A stretch of DNA of 64,000 nucleotides from Haloferax marisrubri (GCF_001469875.2 NZ_LOPW02000010.1:195942-259941); one strand, 5' to 3'; positions 25,883 through 34,746 are shown, counted from the stretch's first letter. The notes: generated by a model from the sequence alone, not told the origin. Program-made: numbers and translations.

Positions 25883-26374
25883 ATGACCGAGTCCGAGTCC
25901 GAGACCGAGTCCGAGCGAACGGGAACCTTTCTCGTCACCGCCGCCGACGAGGAGTCGGCCGTCCTGAAGGACGTTCACTCCGGGCAGGTTCACGCGCTCT
26001 CGTCGAACCCCGGCGTCTCCGAGGACGAAGCCGTCCGCGGGACCGTCGCGCCCGACCCGCCGATGAACGTCTCGTGGCAGCTCGTGGAGGTCGAGTCGCG
26101 CTGGACCGTCTCCGTCGAGCGCTCCACCGAGTCGCCGACGACGAACTCCCGCGACATCGCCGCCGACAACCCCGACGGCGAACTCGTCCGGGAGGAACGC
26201 GCCGGGACCGGCGAGATTCACGTCCTGTCGGTCCCCGACGACATGACCGAACAGGCCGTCGACGACATCCTCTCGGACCGCGAGGGCCTGCTCTCGCGGG
26301 CCGCCAGGCTCGACGTGAACCGCGTCGAAGTCCGCTCGCAACCGGGCGTCGTCGCGGTCCGCTACATGCCCTGA
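25883..26374 (+). CDS. DUF5812 family protein
   Basis: 163 aa. An acidic Ser/Glu N-terminus (MTESESETESERTGTF) precedes a beta-rich domain (FLVTAADEESAVLKDVHSGQ, then VHALSSNPG) and a conserved C-terminal half (ADNPDGELVREERAGTGEIH, DDMTEQAVDDILSDREGLLS, VNRVEVRSQPGVVAVRYMP). I recognise it as DUF5812, restricted to haloarchaea, function unknown. Its ATG overlaps nothing and is preceded by a GTGATG context; the mRNA leader is probably short. Confidence 0.72.
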   Translation: MTESESETESERTGTFLVTAADEESAVLKDVHSGQVHALSSNPGVSEDEAVRGTVAPDPPMNVSWQLVEVESRWTVSVERSTESPTTNSRDIAADNPDGELVREERAGTGEIHVLSVPDDMTEQAVDDILSDREGLLSRAARLDVNRVEVRSQPGVVAVRYMP

Positions 26375-26393
26375 GTCGGGTCGGCCGCGCTCT

Positions 26394-26460
26394 CCACTCA
26401 CTCGCCCACTCACCCACTCACTCACTCGCCCACTCACCCACTCACTCACTCGTCCGCTCG
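26394..26460. repeat. 24-bp tandem repeat, 2.8 units
   Basis: Units of ccactcactcactcgcccactcac: a 20-bp first unit at 26394-26413 lacking one ctca, a full unit at 26414-26437, and a third at 26438-26460 with changes in the last third. Itself built of ctca tetramers. It lies between two convergent genes, so it may act as a shared 3' end or be neutral slippage. Confidence 0.8.
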
Positions 26461-26467
26461 CGTTCTC

Positions 26468-26809
26468 CTATCGCTGTTCCGCCGTCGAGGAGACGGGACC
26501 GTCCGCGCTCTGGACGCACCACCCGCCGTGGACGCTCCCCTCGCGCTCGACGAACTCGACCGTCGTCTCGTCGCCGATGCGGGTCGCTCCCTCGGGGTCG
26601 AGTTCCTCCACGCGGAGCGTCAGCGTCAGCGAGTCGCCGCAACAGCCCACGTCGAGGAACTCCTCCCACTCGTCGCCCGGCGCGGCGGCCTCGTGGACCC
26701 GCCGCAGGTAGTTCACGAAGCGGTCGGCGGTCAACTGGTCGTAGCCCCACGCGCTGAGTTCGTCGGGGAAGGAGACGACCACGCGGGTCGCCGTCGGTTC
26801 GGTCGTCAT
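26468..26809 (-). CDS. Conserved haloarchaeal protein with a CCG motif
   Basis: 113 aa. Starts with a helical segment (VVVSFPDELSAWGYDQLTAD, then RFVNYLRRVH) and a central EEFLDVGCCGDSLTLTLRVE segment containing adjacent cysteines, rare in this proteome. The C-terminal part (HGGWCVQSAD) has one more Cys. The three cysteines might bind metal or form a redox site, but I do not recognise a named family with confidence. It is convergent with DUF5812 and divergent from secF. Confidence 0.65.
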   Translation of the reverse strand: MTTEPTATRVVVSFPDELSAWGYDQLTADRFVNYLRRVHEAAAPGDEWEEFLDVGCCGDSLTLTLRVEELDPEGATRIGDETTVEFVEREGSVHGGWCVQSADGPVSSTAEQR

Positions 26810-26936
26810 AGTTCACGATTGTCGGCCAACGACTATGGGCCTGTCGCGGGTTCGTCACGCGCCCGTCAGACCGTTCTGCGGCCGAGGCCGTCCGCGGATA
26901 AGAAACCTTATTCGGCATCGCTCAGGACCGCAACCC

Positions 26937-27800
26937 ATGGTTGAGTTTACGGTACCGGAGGTAGACTACACCCGGTACACGAATCGCCAACTCGTGGCCG
27001 TCCCCCTCGCGGTCCTCGCGGTGGCCCTCTTGGTCATCGGAGGGTGGTACGTCGCGACTGGTGCGCCGGTGAACCCGGGCGTCGATTTCACCGGCGGTAC
27101 TGAACTCCGTATCGCAACGGATGCCCCGCAAAGCGAGGTCGCCGCGGCCTTCGACAGTCAGCCCGAATCGATTCGCTCCGTCGCGGCCGACGGAACCTAC
27201 GTCGTGACGTTCCAGTCCGGGAGCGCGACGTCGACCGAACTCCAGACACAGGCCGAAGACGCCGGCTACGAAGTCAGATCTATCGACGCCGTCTCGGCTA
27301 ACTTCGGCTCCGATACGCAACTGCTCGCGCTCGGCGGCCTCGGGGTCGCCTTCGCGGGCATGAGTATCCTCGTGTTCGCCATGTTCCGCTCGTTCGTCCC
27401 CTCCATCGCGGTCGTCGTCTCGGCGTTCTCCGACATCGTCATCCCGGTGGCGCTGATGAATCTCCTCGGCATCGAACTGTCGCTGGGGACCGTCGCGGCC
27501 CTCCTGATGCTCATCGGGTATTCCGTTGACTCGGACATCCTCCTGAACAACCACGTCCTCCGTCGGTCCGGTGACTTCTACGAGTCCACCGCGCGCGCCA
27601 TGCGCACCGGTGTGACCATGACGCTCACGTCCATCGCGGCGATGATCGTCATGACCATCACGGCGACGCTGTTCGGAATCCAACTGCTCGCCGCTATCGG
27701 GACGGTCCTCGTCTTCGGCCTCACCGCCGACCTGATGAACACCTACATGCTGAACGTGACCCTCCTTCGCTGGTACAAGTTCGAGGGGGTGGCCCGATGA
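26937..27800 (+). CDS. secF: Protein-export membrane protein SecF
   Basis: 287 aa, six membrane helices. First helix at about 20-40, then the extracytoplasmic domain with the family motif GVDFTGGTELRIAT at about 49, and the C-terminal five-helix block with DIVIPVALMNLLGIELSLGT, MLIGYSVDSDILLNNHVLRR and VMTITATLFGIQLLAAIG. SecDF supports late steps of Sec export. The gene overlaps secD by 4 bases (ATGA). The order secF-secD is the usual haloarchaeal one, the reverse of bacteria. The start at 26937 is set by the conserved MVEFTVPEVDYTRY. Confidence 0.95.
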   Translation: MVEFTVPEVDYTRYTNRQLVAVPLAVLAVALLVIGGWYVATGAPVNPGVDFTGGTELRIATDAPQSEVAAAFDSQPESIRSVAADGTYVVTFQSGSATSTELQTQAEDAGYEVRSIDAVSANFGSDTQLLALGGLGVAFAGMSILVFAMFRSFVPSIAVVVSAFSDIVIPVALMNLLGIELSLGTVAALLMLIGYSVDSDILLNNHVLRRSGDFYESTARAMRTGVTMTLTSIAAMIVMTITATLFGIQLLAAIGTVLVFGLTADLMNTYMLNVTLLRWYKFEGVAR

Positions 27801-29368
27801 GCACGCTCCGCGACAACTGGCGGGTCATCTTCCTCGTCGTCGCCATCCTGCTTTCGACGTTCGCCCTCTTCTCGCCGACAATCGGGGGGCAGACCCCCAT
27901 CGGCGAGGACAACAGCGCGACGAACCTCCAGTTCGGTCTCCAACTCGACGGCGGGACGCGCATCCGCGCGCCGCTCGTCGGCGTCACGGCCGAGGACGTC
28001 GAGTTCGAGGGCGATTCCGACCGCGTCGTCGAGCGACAGGTCGCCGCCCAGTTGGACGGTGCCGACGCCGCGGACGTCATCGCCCGCGTCGGCCCCGAGT
28101 CCAACACGGTCGAAGTGACCATCGAGAACGCCACGACCGACGACTTGGCCGCCGCGCTCGATGCCGCGGGCTACGCCCACGGCGAGGTCAGAGAGGGCGT
28201 CACCGAGACGACTCGCGCCGAGACGGTCCGCGTCCTCCAGTCGAAAATCAACGAGGCCGGTCTCTCCGGCGGGACGGTCCAGCAGGTGACCACGGCGACG
28301 GGCGAGCACTTCATCCTCGTCGAGGTCCCCAACCGCGACCAGTCCGACGTCGTCGACCTCGTCGGCGAGCGCGGGACGGTCCAGATCGACATCTACTACC
28401 CGACCTCGCAGAACGGCACCCGCGTGTACGAGACGCGCGAGGCCGTCCTGACGCAGGCCGACTTCACCTCCATCGGGACCGCACAGGAGTCCCAGGTCGG
28501 AAGCGGGGCGTTCGTCCCCGTCTCCGTCCGCGACGAACCCGCACAGGAGTTCCAGACCGCCGTCGTCGAGACCGGTCTCGCACAGAACGGCGGGACGCAA
28601 TGTACCTACATGGAAGACGGCAGACAGAACACGACCGAGGGCTGTCTCCTGCTCGTCGTCAACGGCGAGGTCGTCAACGCCTTCGGGATGAGCGACGGAC
28701 TCGCCGACACCATGCGGGCCGGCGAATGGGCCGGCGCGCCGAGCTTCCAGCTCCAGACGCGCAACACGTCCGAGGCGCAGGAAATCGCCATCAACCTCCG
28801 CGCCGGTGCGCTCCCGGCCAAGCTCGACCTCTCGGGCGAGGACAGCGGCACCTCGTCGTACATCTCCCCGAGCCAGGGTGAGAGCTTCAAGTTCAACTCG
28901 CTCATCACGGGTATCATCGCGGTCCTCGCGGTCGCCGGCGTCGTCTTCATCCGCTACGGCAAACCGCAGGTCGCCCTGCCGATGATCGTCACCGGCCTCT
29001 CCGAGGTGTACGTCCTCCTCGGGTTCGCCGCGGCCATCGGCTACCCGCTCGACCTCTCGGTCATCGCCGGCTTCATCGCCGTCATCGGGACCGGGGTGGA
29101 CGACCTCATCATCATCGCCGACGAGGTGATGGCTGAGGGCACCGTGAAGTCGCGGAAGGTCTTCCAGTCGCGGTTCCGTCGGGCCTTCTGGGTCATCGGC
29201 GCGGCCGCCGCGACGACCATCATCGCCATGAGCCCGCTCGCCGTGCTCTCGCTCGGCGACCTCCAGGGCTTCGCCATCTTCACCATCCTCGGCGTCATCG
29301 TCGGCGTGCTCGTCACCCGCCCGGCGTACGGTGACATCCTCCGAATCCTCCTGACCGAGGACCGCTGA
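27797..29368 (+). CDS. secD: Protein-export membrane protein SecD
   Basis: 523 aa. N-terminal helix at about 8-28, the motif QFGLQLDGGTRIRAPLVG at about 44, a large outside domain (P1-like, about 60-360), and five C-terminal helices with AAIGYPLDLSVIAGFIAVIG, TGVDDLIIIADEVMAEG and FAIFTILGVIVGVLVTRPA. It forms a complex with SecF, encoded immediately upstream with a 4-base overlap. Confidence 0.95.
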   Translation: MSTLRDNWRVIFLVVAILLSTFALFSPTIGGQTPIGEDNSATNLQFGLQLDGGTRIRAPLVGVTAEDVEFEGDSDRVVERQVAAQLDGADAADVIARVGPESNTVEVTIENATTDDLAAALDAAGYAHGEVREGVTETTRAETVRVLQSKINEAGLSGGTVQQVTTATGEHFILVEVPNRDQSDVVDLVGERGTVQIDIYYPTSQNGTRVYETREAVLTQADFTSIGTAQESQVGSGAFVPVSVRDEPAQEFQTAVVETGLAQNGGTQCTYMEDGRQNTTEGCLLLVVNGEVVNAFGMSDGLADTMRAGEWAGAPSFQLQTRNTSEAQEIAINLRAGALPAKLDLSGEDSGTSSYISPSQGESFKFNSLITGIIAVLAVAGVVFIRYGKPQVALPMIVTGLSEVYVLLGFAAAIGYPLDLSVIAGFIAVIGTGVDDLIIIADEVMAEGTVKSRKVFQSRFRRAFWVIGAAAATTIIAMSPLAVLSLGDLQGFAIFTILGVIVGVLVTRPAYGDILRILLTEDR

Positions 29369-29634
29369 GGCCGACGCCGCCTTCGGCCGACGCGCTTCTT
29401 CTCGTTCGCCCGTTACGCTTCGCCCTTCTGCTCCCCACGTGATTCTCGCAGTTGATAGTTCTCTGACTCTCTCGGGCGTTCTCTATTTCAGAATCAACAG
29501 ACAGCGGTGATTTCGGTCGTCCCCATCGGGGCGGACTCGCCGATAGAATCATATAGACTGTCTATAAAATATTGAGTGAAGCGGCAACCAAGCAACCGCC
29601 GCCCGTCGGTAATCACGGTGCACGCACTCCACTC
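29369..29634. other. Intergenic region between secD and the DUF7511-like gene
   Basis: 266 bases without a supported gene. It contains the promoter of the following gene: TATAAAAT at 29563-29570 inside an AT-rich segment (29540-29575). A pyrimidine-rich part (29400-29480) after secD may hold its 3' end. Confidence 0.45.
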
Positions 29635-29868
29635 ATGGACGATACGACACTTCGACACGACGACATGGACGCGACGACGACTCGACCGGCCGCCACGCGG
29701 CGGTCCGCCTCCGCGGACGACGAGGAGTTCGTCGCAATCGTCGTCCCGTACGACGACGCACCTGACGAGTGCACCATCTTCCCCGCAGGACTCTCCGAAG
29801 ACGAGTTGCTGACGACGTGGCTCTCCGCGCAGGAAGGCGCGTACGTCTCGCTCGCCGAGATGCGGTAA
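29635..29868 (+). CDS. Small haloarchaeal DUF7511-like protein
   Basis: 77 aa from ATG at 29635. A His/Thr/Arg-rich lead (MDDTTLRHDDMDATTTRPAA) precedes a compact conserved core (EFVAIVVPYDDAPDECTIFP, then AGLSEDELLTTWLSAQEGAY, then VSLAEMR). I believe this core is the DUF7511 family. A TTG codon at 29572 would extend it by 21 residues but lies almost on the TATA box, so it is unlikely. Function unknown; the size and single promoter suggest a regulatory small protein. Confidence 0.6.
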   Translation: MDDTTLRHDDMDATTTRPAATRRSASADDEEFVAIVVPYDDAPDECTIFPAGLSEDELLTTWLSAQEGAYVSLAEMR

Positions 29869-29937
29869 GCCGTCTCCGCGACTCGCCTTCGAACCGCCCC
29901 GCCCCTCCCCTTTTTCGAGCGCCGGTCCCGCGACGCC

Positions 29938-30585
29938 TCAGAAATCTCCCAGCGACGACTGTTCGTGTGCGGCCATGAGGTCGGCACACGTCGACCACGA
30001 CTTCCGCGCGCAGTCCGGCAGAATACCGTGTTCGCGGACGTACTCCCGCAGGAACTCGCGGGTCGTCCCGTCGCTCGGGTAGCCGCTCCCCACCTCGCCG
30101 TACTCGTCAGCGATGGCCTCGACCCGGCGGTCGCGTTCGACCTTCGCCACGATGCTCGCCGCGCCGACGATGGCGTGTTCGTCGTCCGCGCGGTGCTGGG
30201 CGTGGACCTCGACCGAGACGCCCGTCTCGGCCAGTCCCTCGCGGACGCGACGGCCGAATCTGGACTCGCTCACGTCGCCCGCGTCGCAGACGAGTTCGTC
30301 GGCGTCGGCGGCGACTTCGGCGGCCGCTTCGACCTGCGCCCGGACGGTCAGCAGGTTCATGTCCGTCTCGGGGTCGTCGATGGTCTCGGGTTCGACGAAC
30401 GCGACGCCGACCGAGATGTCGTCGCGCTCTCGCAACTCTGCGGCGAGTTCCTCGCGCCGCTCGGGGGCGAGTCGCTTCGAGTCGGCGATTCCGTCCGGGA
30501 GGGCGTCGGGGTCCCCTCGGACCGCCGCGGCGACCATCGGACCCAACACGGGTCCCTTTCCGGCTTCGTCGACGCCGATGTGCAT
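29938..30585 (-). CDS. rnhB: Ribonuclease HII
   Basis: 215 aa. It removes RNA primers and single ribonucleotides from DNA-RNA hybrids. The acidic active site is visible: Asp6 and Glu7 in HIGVDEAGKGPVLGPMV, Asp in ELVCDAGDVSES, and the Asp near the end of AIVGAASIVAKVERDRRVEA. The C-terminal helix EFLREYVREHGILPDCARKS is the usual substrate-binding end. It follows pus10 on the same strand with a 77-bp gap. Confidence 0.95.
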   Translation of the reverse strand: MHIGVDEAGKGPVLGPMVAAAVRGDPDALPDGIADSKRLAPERREELAAELRERDDISVGVAFVEPETIDDPETDMNLLTVRAQVEAAAEVAADADELVCDAGDVSESRFGRRVREGLAETGVSVEVHAQHRADDEHAIVGAASIVAKVERDRRVEAIADEYGEVGSGYPSDGTTREFLREYVREHGILPDCARKSWSTCADLMAAHEQSSLGDF

Positions 30586-30662
30586 ACCTCGTCGGGTGTC
30601 GCGGGCGAGAATTAGAGATTGCGGTCCGCGACGACGCTCGCAGAGGTCCCCCGGGTTTCCGT

Positions 30663-31946
30663 TCAGTCCTTGAAGAACTCGTCGTCCTCGAACGGTTCGT
30701 CCTCGCCTTCGACTGCAATCACGTCGAGTGCGGTGACGACCGCGCCCGTGTCGAGAATGCCGGCGAGACTCGGGTTCGTTCGCCCTTCGTCGCCGGAGAC
30801 GAGTTCCTTGATGTAGAGGCCGCCCTCGCCGTGGACTTCGACGGTCGCGTGGCGCGCGTCTTCGAGGTCGCCGGTGGCGTCGTAGACGTGGCGGGTGCGG
30901 GTGATGCTCGCGCGGCGGTGGTCGACGCGGTGGGGGGTGTACTGCTCGATGGTCGCGCCGGTGAGTTCGTCAAGCGCGGCCTGCAGTTCCTCGTCGGTCA
31001 CGTCGTCGTCGAACTCGACGGCGGCGCGGTACTCCTTGCTCGCGTCGAGTTTCTTCACGCGCTCGACCATGTCGTAGGTGGCGAGGCGGAGCCCCTCGAC
31101 CTCGATTTCGCCGTCGGCCATCGCGTTGATGTCGCCTTCGAGCTGTTCGACGTCGATGGTCCGGCGACGCGGTTCCATGATTTCGACCACGAACGGCCGG
31201 CCCGTGCCGAGCATGAGCGCGTCCACGTCCTCGCGGCCCGCGCCGTGGAACTTCGCGTCGACGCCGTCCATCACGTCCGTCACGACGGGGGCGACGAAGC
31301 CCTCGACGCTGTCCTCGTAGAGGTAGCCCGACCCGCCGCAGTAGTCGCAGGGCTCTTTGCCTTTGTAGCCCGACCCGTCGCACTCGCGGCAGGGCCACTC
31401 GGTCTGCGGGATGTCGCGGGCGAGTTTCCGGTAGCGCCCGTAGACAAACGCGGAGTTGAGTTGCGCTTCGACGGTGTCGGCTTCGATGTCGAGGAGGAAC
31501 TGCACGTCCGGGCGGGTGAAGTCCACCTCGGTGCCGGTGAGCCGGCCCACGCGCTTTCCGACCTCGCGGTTGAACTCGGATTTGAACAGTTCGCCGGCGT
31601 CCTCGGGGAGTCCCGCGCCCTCGCGGAGGAGCAGTTCGTTTTCCTCAACGAGCGGCGGCGCGCGGGTGCCGACCTGGTACGTCTCGACTTCCACGTCTTC
31701 GATGGCCTCGGCGCAGCGTTCGGCCCACTCGTCGAACTCGGCGCAGGCCCCCTCGCAGACCCAGCAGTCCTCGGTCTCGACGGCCTCGTAGGGCTCGTCG
31801 TCGTCGAGGGCGGCGGCGACCCGGAGCGACTTGCCCCGCTCGGCGTTCGTCAGCCCGAAACTGCGCTCGGCGAAGGCCCGGCCCAGACAGGCGTCGCAGA
31901 CCGGCCCGCTCTCGGCGAGCGCTCGCGCGTCCTCAAGGATGCTCAT
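30663..31946 (-). CDS. pus10: tRNA pseudouridine synthase Pus10
   Basis: 427 aa. Pus10 makes pseudouridine 54 and 55 in the T loop of archaeal tRNAs. N-terminal zinc site: Cys17, Cys20 (CDACLG) and Cys61, Cys64 (CWVCEG). A THUMP-like region lies at about 80-180. A second cysteine cluster, CRECDGSGYKGKEPCDYCGG at about 187-206, precedes the motif SVEGFV. The catalytic Asp lies in GAGREDVDALMLGTGRPFVV at about 235-255. The substrate positions overlap those of TrmY, encoded 12 kb away in this window, which methylates pseudouridine 54. Confidence 0.94.
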   Translation of the reverse strand: MSILEDARALAESGPVCDACLGRAFAERSFGLTNAERGKSLRVAAALDDDEPYEAVETEDCWVCEGACAEFDEWAERCAEAIEDVEVETYQVGTRAPPLVEENELLLREGAGLPEDAGELFKSEFNREVGKRVGRLTGTEVDFTRPDVQFLLDIEADTVEAQLNSAFVYGRYRKLARDIPQTEWPCRECDGSGYKGKEPCDYCGGSGYLYEDSVEGFVAPVVTDVMDGVDAKFHGAGREDVDALMLGTGRPFVVEIMEPRRRTIDVEQLEGDINAMADGEIEVEGLRLATYDMVERVKKLDASKEYRAAVEFDDDVTDEELQAALDELTGATIEQYTPHRVDHRRASITRTRHVYDATGDLEDARHATVEVHGEGGLYIKELVSGDEGRTNPSLAGILDTGAVVTALDVIAVEGEDEPFEDDEFFKD

Positions 31947-32244
31947 GTTCGGTCTCTATCGGGGCGCGCGTAACTAGCTTACTTTGTTCGGCGCGTCGCC
32001 GCTCGGTCGTTACCGCTCGGTCGTCGCCGCAGTCGTCGCAGCCGTGGCGTCGCTCCCGAGTGACCCGCCACCGCGATGCTTTCTCAACGGTCTCTCAACG
32101 GCTTCGCTGACGCCCTCGCCGACCTCCACTCGAACTGAGACGTTTGTCAACACGACCCGAGTGGAGTGCTATCTCGGCTCCGAGAAATTTGATGTACGGC
32201 GGCGTGGTAGCCGCTTCAACACCTGGGTCTACGGTCGATATCTC
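31947..32244. other. Divergent intergenic region between pus10 and the EamA gene
   Basis: 298 bases with no convincing gene. An open frame runs through it in phase with the downstream EamA gene, but it has Cys/Phe/Ser-rich composition and lower GC, so it looks non-coding. Possible TATA-like AAATTTGATG occurs at about 32187 for the plus strand. Confidence 0.4.
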
Positions 32245-33222
32245 GTGTCTATCAATACGCAAACGAATCGGACGCTCGCACTGTTCGCGACTATCGCGGT
32301 CCTCTGGGGGACCTCGTTCATGGCTATCGAGGTCGGCCTCGACGCCCTCCCGCCCGTGCTGTTCGCCGCCCTCCGGTACGACGTGGCCGGCGTCGTGCTG
32401 TTCGGCTACGGTCTGCTCGCGGCGGAGGACTGGCGACCCCGCGGCCGCGACGAGTGGGTCGTCGTCTTCGTCGGCGGCACGCTGCTCATCGGCGCGCACT
32501 TCTCGCTTCTGTTCTCCGGCCAGCGGTACGTGACGAGCGGCGTCTCGGCCATCGTCATCAGCCTCGCGCCCGTCCTCACGCCGCTTTTCGCGTGGCCGAT
32601 GCTCCCCGAGGAACGCCTCGACGCGTTCGGCTTCCTCGGCGTCTTTCTGGGACTGGCCGGAACGGTGGTCATCGCCCTCGCGTCCGGGTCGGTCGGCGGC
32701 CAACTCCTCGGGGTCGTCCTGCTGTTCCTCGCCGCCGCGGCGTGGGCGTTCGGCTCGGTGCTCGTCAAGCGCCTCCCCGGCAACCCGCCCGTCGTCGCCA
32801 TGCAGTCGTGGATGATGCTCCTCGGGGCGGGCATGCTCCACGTCACGAGCCCCGTCCTCGGCGAACCCGGCCTCGCGAGCGTGGCGTGGACGCCGGTCGT
32901 CGTCGCCGCGCTCCTGTTCTTGGCCGTGCTGTGTAGCGCGGTCGGCTTCATCGCCTACTTCGTCCTGCTCGACCGCATCGGCGCGGTCGAAATCAGCCTC
33001 GTCAACTACGTCACGCCGGTCGTCGCCGCCGTCACCGGCTGGGCGTTCCTCGGCGAGCACATCGGCCCCGCCACCGTCTCCGGCTTCGCGCTCATCCTCC
33101 TCGGCTTCGCGTTCATGAAGCGCGACGCGCTCGGCCCGCTGGGTCGCCGTCTCGGCGTCCGCGTCGGCCTCGTCGCGCCCGAACCGGCGGCCGACCCGGA
33201 CAGTCTGCCGGCCGACGACTGA
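32245..33222 (+). CDS. EamA (DMT) family transporter
   Basis: 325 aa with about ten membrane helices in two EamA repeats: LFATIAVLWGTSFMAIEVGL to FRVADAP-like positions in the first half, and VLLFLAAAAWAFGSVLVKRL to GFALILLGFAFMKRDALGPL in the second. Family members export metabolites such as amino acids; the substrate here is unknown. I use the GTG at 32245 (VSINTQTNRTLALFAT) because it starts about eight residues before the first helix. Frames upstream of it have unlikely composition. Confidence 0.85.
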   Translation: MSINTQTNRTLALFATIAVLWGTSFMAIEVGLDALPPVLFAALRYDVAGVVLFGYGLLAAEDWRPRGRDEWVVVFVGGTLLIGAHFSLLFSGQRYVTSGVSAIVISLAPVLTPLFAWPMLPEERLDAFGFLGVFLGLAGTVVIALASGSVGGQLLGVVLLFLAAAAWAFGSVLVKRLPGNPPVVAMQSWMMLLGAGMLHVTSPVLGEPGLASVAWTPVVVAALLFLAVLCSAVGFIAYFVLLDRIGAVEISLVNYVTPVVAAVTGWAFLGEHIGPATVSGFALILLGFAFMKRDALGPLGRRLGVRVGLVAPEPAADPDSLPADD

Positions 33223-33317
33223 ACGCGCTCTCGTCGGCGACCCCGCGGCTGTCGCAGGTCTGTCGGAGGCTCGTCGCTTCCAGCGTCACGGCGCGAATCT
33301 CGACCCGTCTTCGAGTA

Positions 33318-33325
33318 GAAAAAAG
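33318..33325 (-). terminator. T-run (minus strand) after the lipoprotein gene
   Basis: AGAAAAAA on the plus strand, flanked by gag and gctc, gives a small stem and a U-tract about 50 bases beyond the stop of the minus-strand lipoprotein gene. Confidence 0.4.
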
Positions 33326-33372
33326 CTCGCCACGTCCGACGCCGGCGTCCCCGTTGGCGTCGGTCGTCGTCC

Positions 33373-33975
33373 TCAGTTGCTGGTCTCGTTGTCCGACGAC
33401 GTGGTCGTCTCGTTCGTCGTCGTGACCGTCTCGTTGGCGGCCGTCGTCTCGGTGACCGTCTCGTTCGTCGCGGTTTCGTTCGTCGTCGTCTCGTTCGTCG
33501 TCGTGGTCGTGGTCTCCTCGGCGGCGGCCTCGCGGGTTGCGAGGACTTCTTCGGCACCCGCGCGGCCGACCCAGACGACCTCGACCGTCGAGTCGCTCTC
33601 GGCGGACTCGATTTCGAGGAAGTTACCGACCGAGACGGGGTAGTCCTGTCCTTCCTCGCCGTCGGCGACCCACGTCGCGGTGCGCTCGTCGTCGACGGTG
33701 ACGTAGACCTCGTCTGTTCCCTCGTCGGTGATCTTCTCGCCGCCCATGTGAACGACGCGGAGGACACCGCTGTTCGTGCGGAAGGTGAGTTCGGGGTCCG
33801 GAACCTCGGCCGGTTCGACGTCGGCCGTCGTCTCGCCCGTCGTACCGTCGCCGGTCTCGTTGCCCGTCTCGTTACCCGCGGTCGGCTGCGACCCGGAGCC
33901 ACCGCCCATACAACCGGCGGTGGTGAGGAGGGCTCCCGTCGCGGCGACGCTCTTCAGGAAAGTTCGTCGTTCCAT
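33373..33975 (-). CDS. Tat lipoprotein with pilin-like domain and glycosylation-rich tail
   Basis: 200 aa from ATG at 33975. The N-terminus is a Tat lipoprotein signal: RRTFLKSVAATGALLTTAGC with the lipobox Cys. A Gly/Thr/Asn linker follows. The centre (ELTFRTNSGVLRVVHMGGEK, then ITDEGTDEVYVTVDDERTAT) resembles the beta-domain of archaeal type IV pilins, which often carry a VxHxGG motif (similarity by eye only). The last 50 residues are repeats of N-E-T and T-T-N giving many N-x-T sequons, a likely glycosylated stalk. A TATA box lies about 22-28 nt upstream. Confidence 0.72.
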   Translation of the reverse strand: MERRTFLKSVAATGALLTTAGCMGGGSGSQPTAGNETGNETGDGTTGETTADVEPAEVPDPELTFRTNSGVLRVVHMGGEKITDEGTDEVYVTVDDERTATWVADGEEGQDYPVSVGNFLEIESAESDSTVEVVWVGRAGAEEVLATREAAAEETTTTTTNETTTNETATNETVTETTAANETVTTTNETTTSSDNETSN

Positions 33976-33996
33976 ACACGGTGATTTGCAAGCTCG

Positions 33997-34003
33997 TATA
34001 TAT
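33997..34003 (-). promoter_or_regulatory. TATA box of the lipoprotein gene
   Basis: TATATAT (minus strand) 22-28 nt before the ATG at 33975. Confidence 0.55.
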
Positions 34004-34075
34004 GTCTTGTAGTTTACAGTTTGGGGCTGGATAACCAGTCTCACACCCGGTTTGGTTATTTTGTTTTTCAGACAG

Positions 34076-34657
34076 TTACAATAGTCCCACCTGTCCGAGC
34101 ACCCAGAGGGCGACGAGCGCGGTGGCCGCGCCGAGCGTGACGAGCAGGAGGGTGATGGCGGCCACCGCGGCCAAGAGGAAGCGCCGGTCGGCCGCCGCGG
34201 CCTCGGGAGAGACGTCGTCGTATCGGGCTTCCAACAGCCGGACGTTTCGGGCGTTGGCCTTCCACGCCGCGTCGAACACGTCGCCCACGAGCGGGAGCGA
34301 CCCGACGGTCGCGTCGAGGACGACGTTGCCGAGCATCCGCGCGAGCGTCGCCCGCGGAACGCCGAGCATCGCGGCCTCGACGAGGATGTACGCCGAGAGC
34401 GCCGAGGCCGTCGCGTCGCCGATACCCGGCACCAGTCCCAGTATCGGGTCGAGGCCGATGCGGTAGTTCGTCCCCGGAATCTCGAACGCCTCGTCGAGGT
34501 AGAAGCTCACGGCGCGGAGTCGCGCGAGGGTCTCCTCGTCGGCGACGCCCGCCGACTCGAAATCGACGACTGCGTCGGGTTCCAGCGGTTCGTCGCCATC
34601 GCCGTCGCCGGCGCTCGCCGCCGCGGGCGTCGTGGGGGTGTTCGAGGAATCGTTCAC
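34076..34657 (-). CDS. DUF4112 domain protein
   Basis: 193 aa. The N-terminal 40 residues are acidic and disordered. The DUF4112 core runs LRAVSFYLDEAFEIPGTNYR, IGLDPILGLVPGIGDATASA, LSAYILVEAAMLGVPRATLA, VGSLPLVGDVFDAAWKANAR, NVRLLEARYDD. The repeated PG-IGD and P-L-VGD turns are the family hallmark. A C-terminal membrane helix (FLLAAVAAITLLLVTLGAAT) is present. Function unknown. Confidence 0.88.
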   Translation of the reverse strand: MNDSSNTPTTPAAASAGDGDGDEPLEPDAVVDFESAGVADEETLARLRAVSFYLDEAFEIPGTNYRIGLDPILGLVPGIGDATASALSAYILVEAAMLGVPRATLARMLGNVVLDATVGSLPLVGDVFDAAWKANARNVRLLEARYDDVSPEAAAADRRFLLAAVAAITLLLVTLGAATALVALWVLGQVGLL

Positions 34658-34739
34658 ACGCGTCGAGTCGCGCGGGCGGAACTTGAGGATAGCGTCGCTC
34701 GGGGTCGAACCGAGTCGGAGTCTACCGCGTCGTGCCGCG

Positions 34740-34746
34740 AAAAAAG
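34740..34746 (-). terminator. T-run (minus strand) between aceB and the DUF4112 gene
   Basis: AAAAAA on the plus strand, about 130 bases beyond the aceB stop, gives a U-tract in the minus-strand transcript; it may end the glyoxylate operon. Confidence 0.3.

Noticed and set aside
26394-26460. CRISPR array
   Set aside because: The units are directly adjacent with no spacers, and no cas gene lies nearby.
31984-32244. N-terminal extension of the EamA transporter
   Set aside because: The extra 87 residues are Cys/Phe/Ser-rich, with lower GC, and the first conserved helix begins just after the GTG at 32245.
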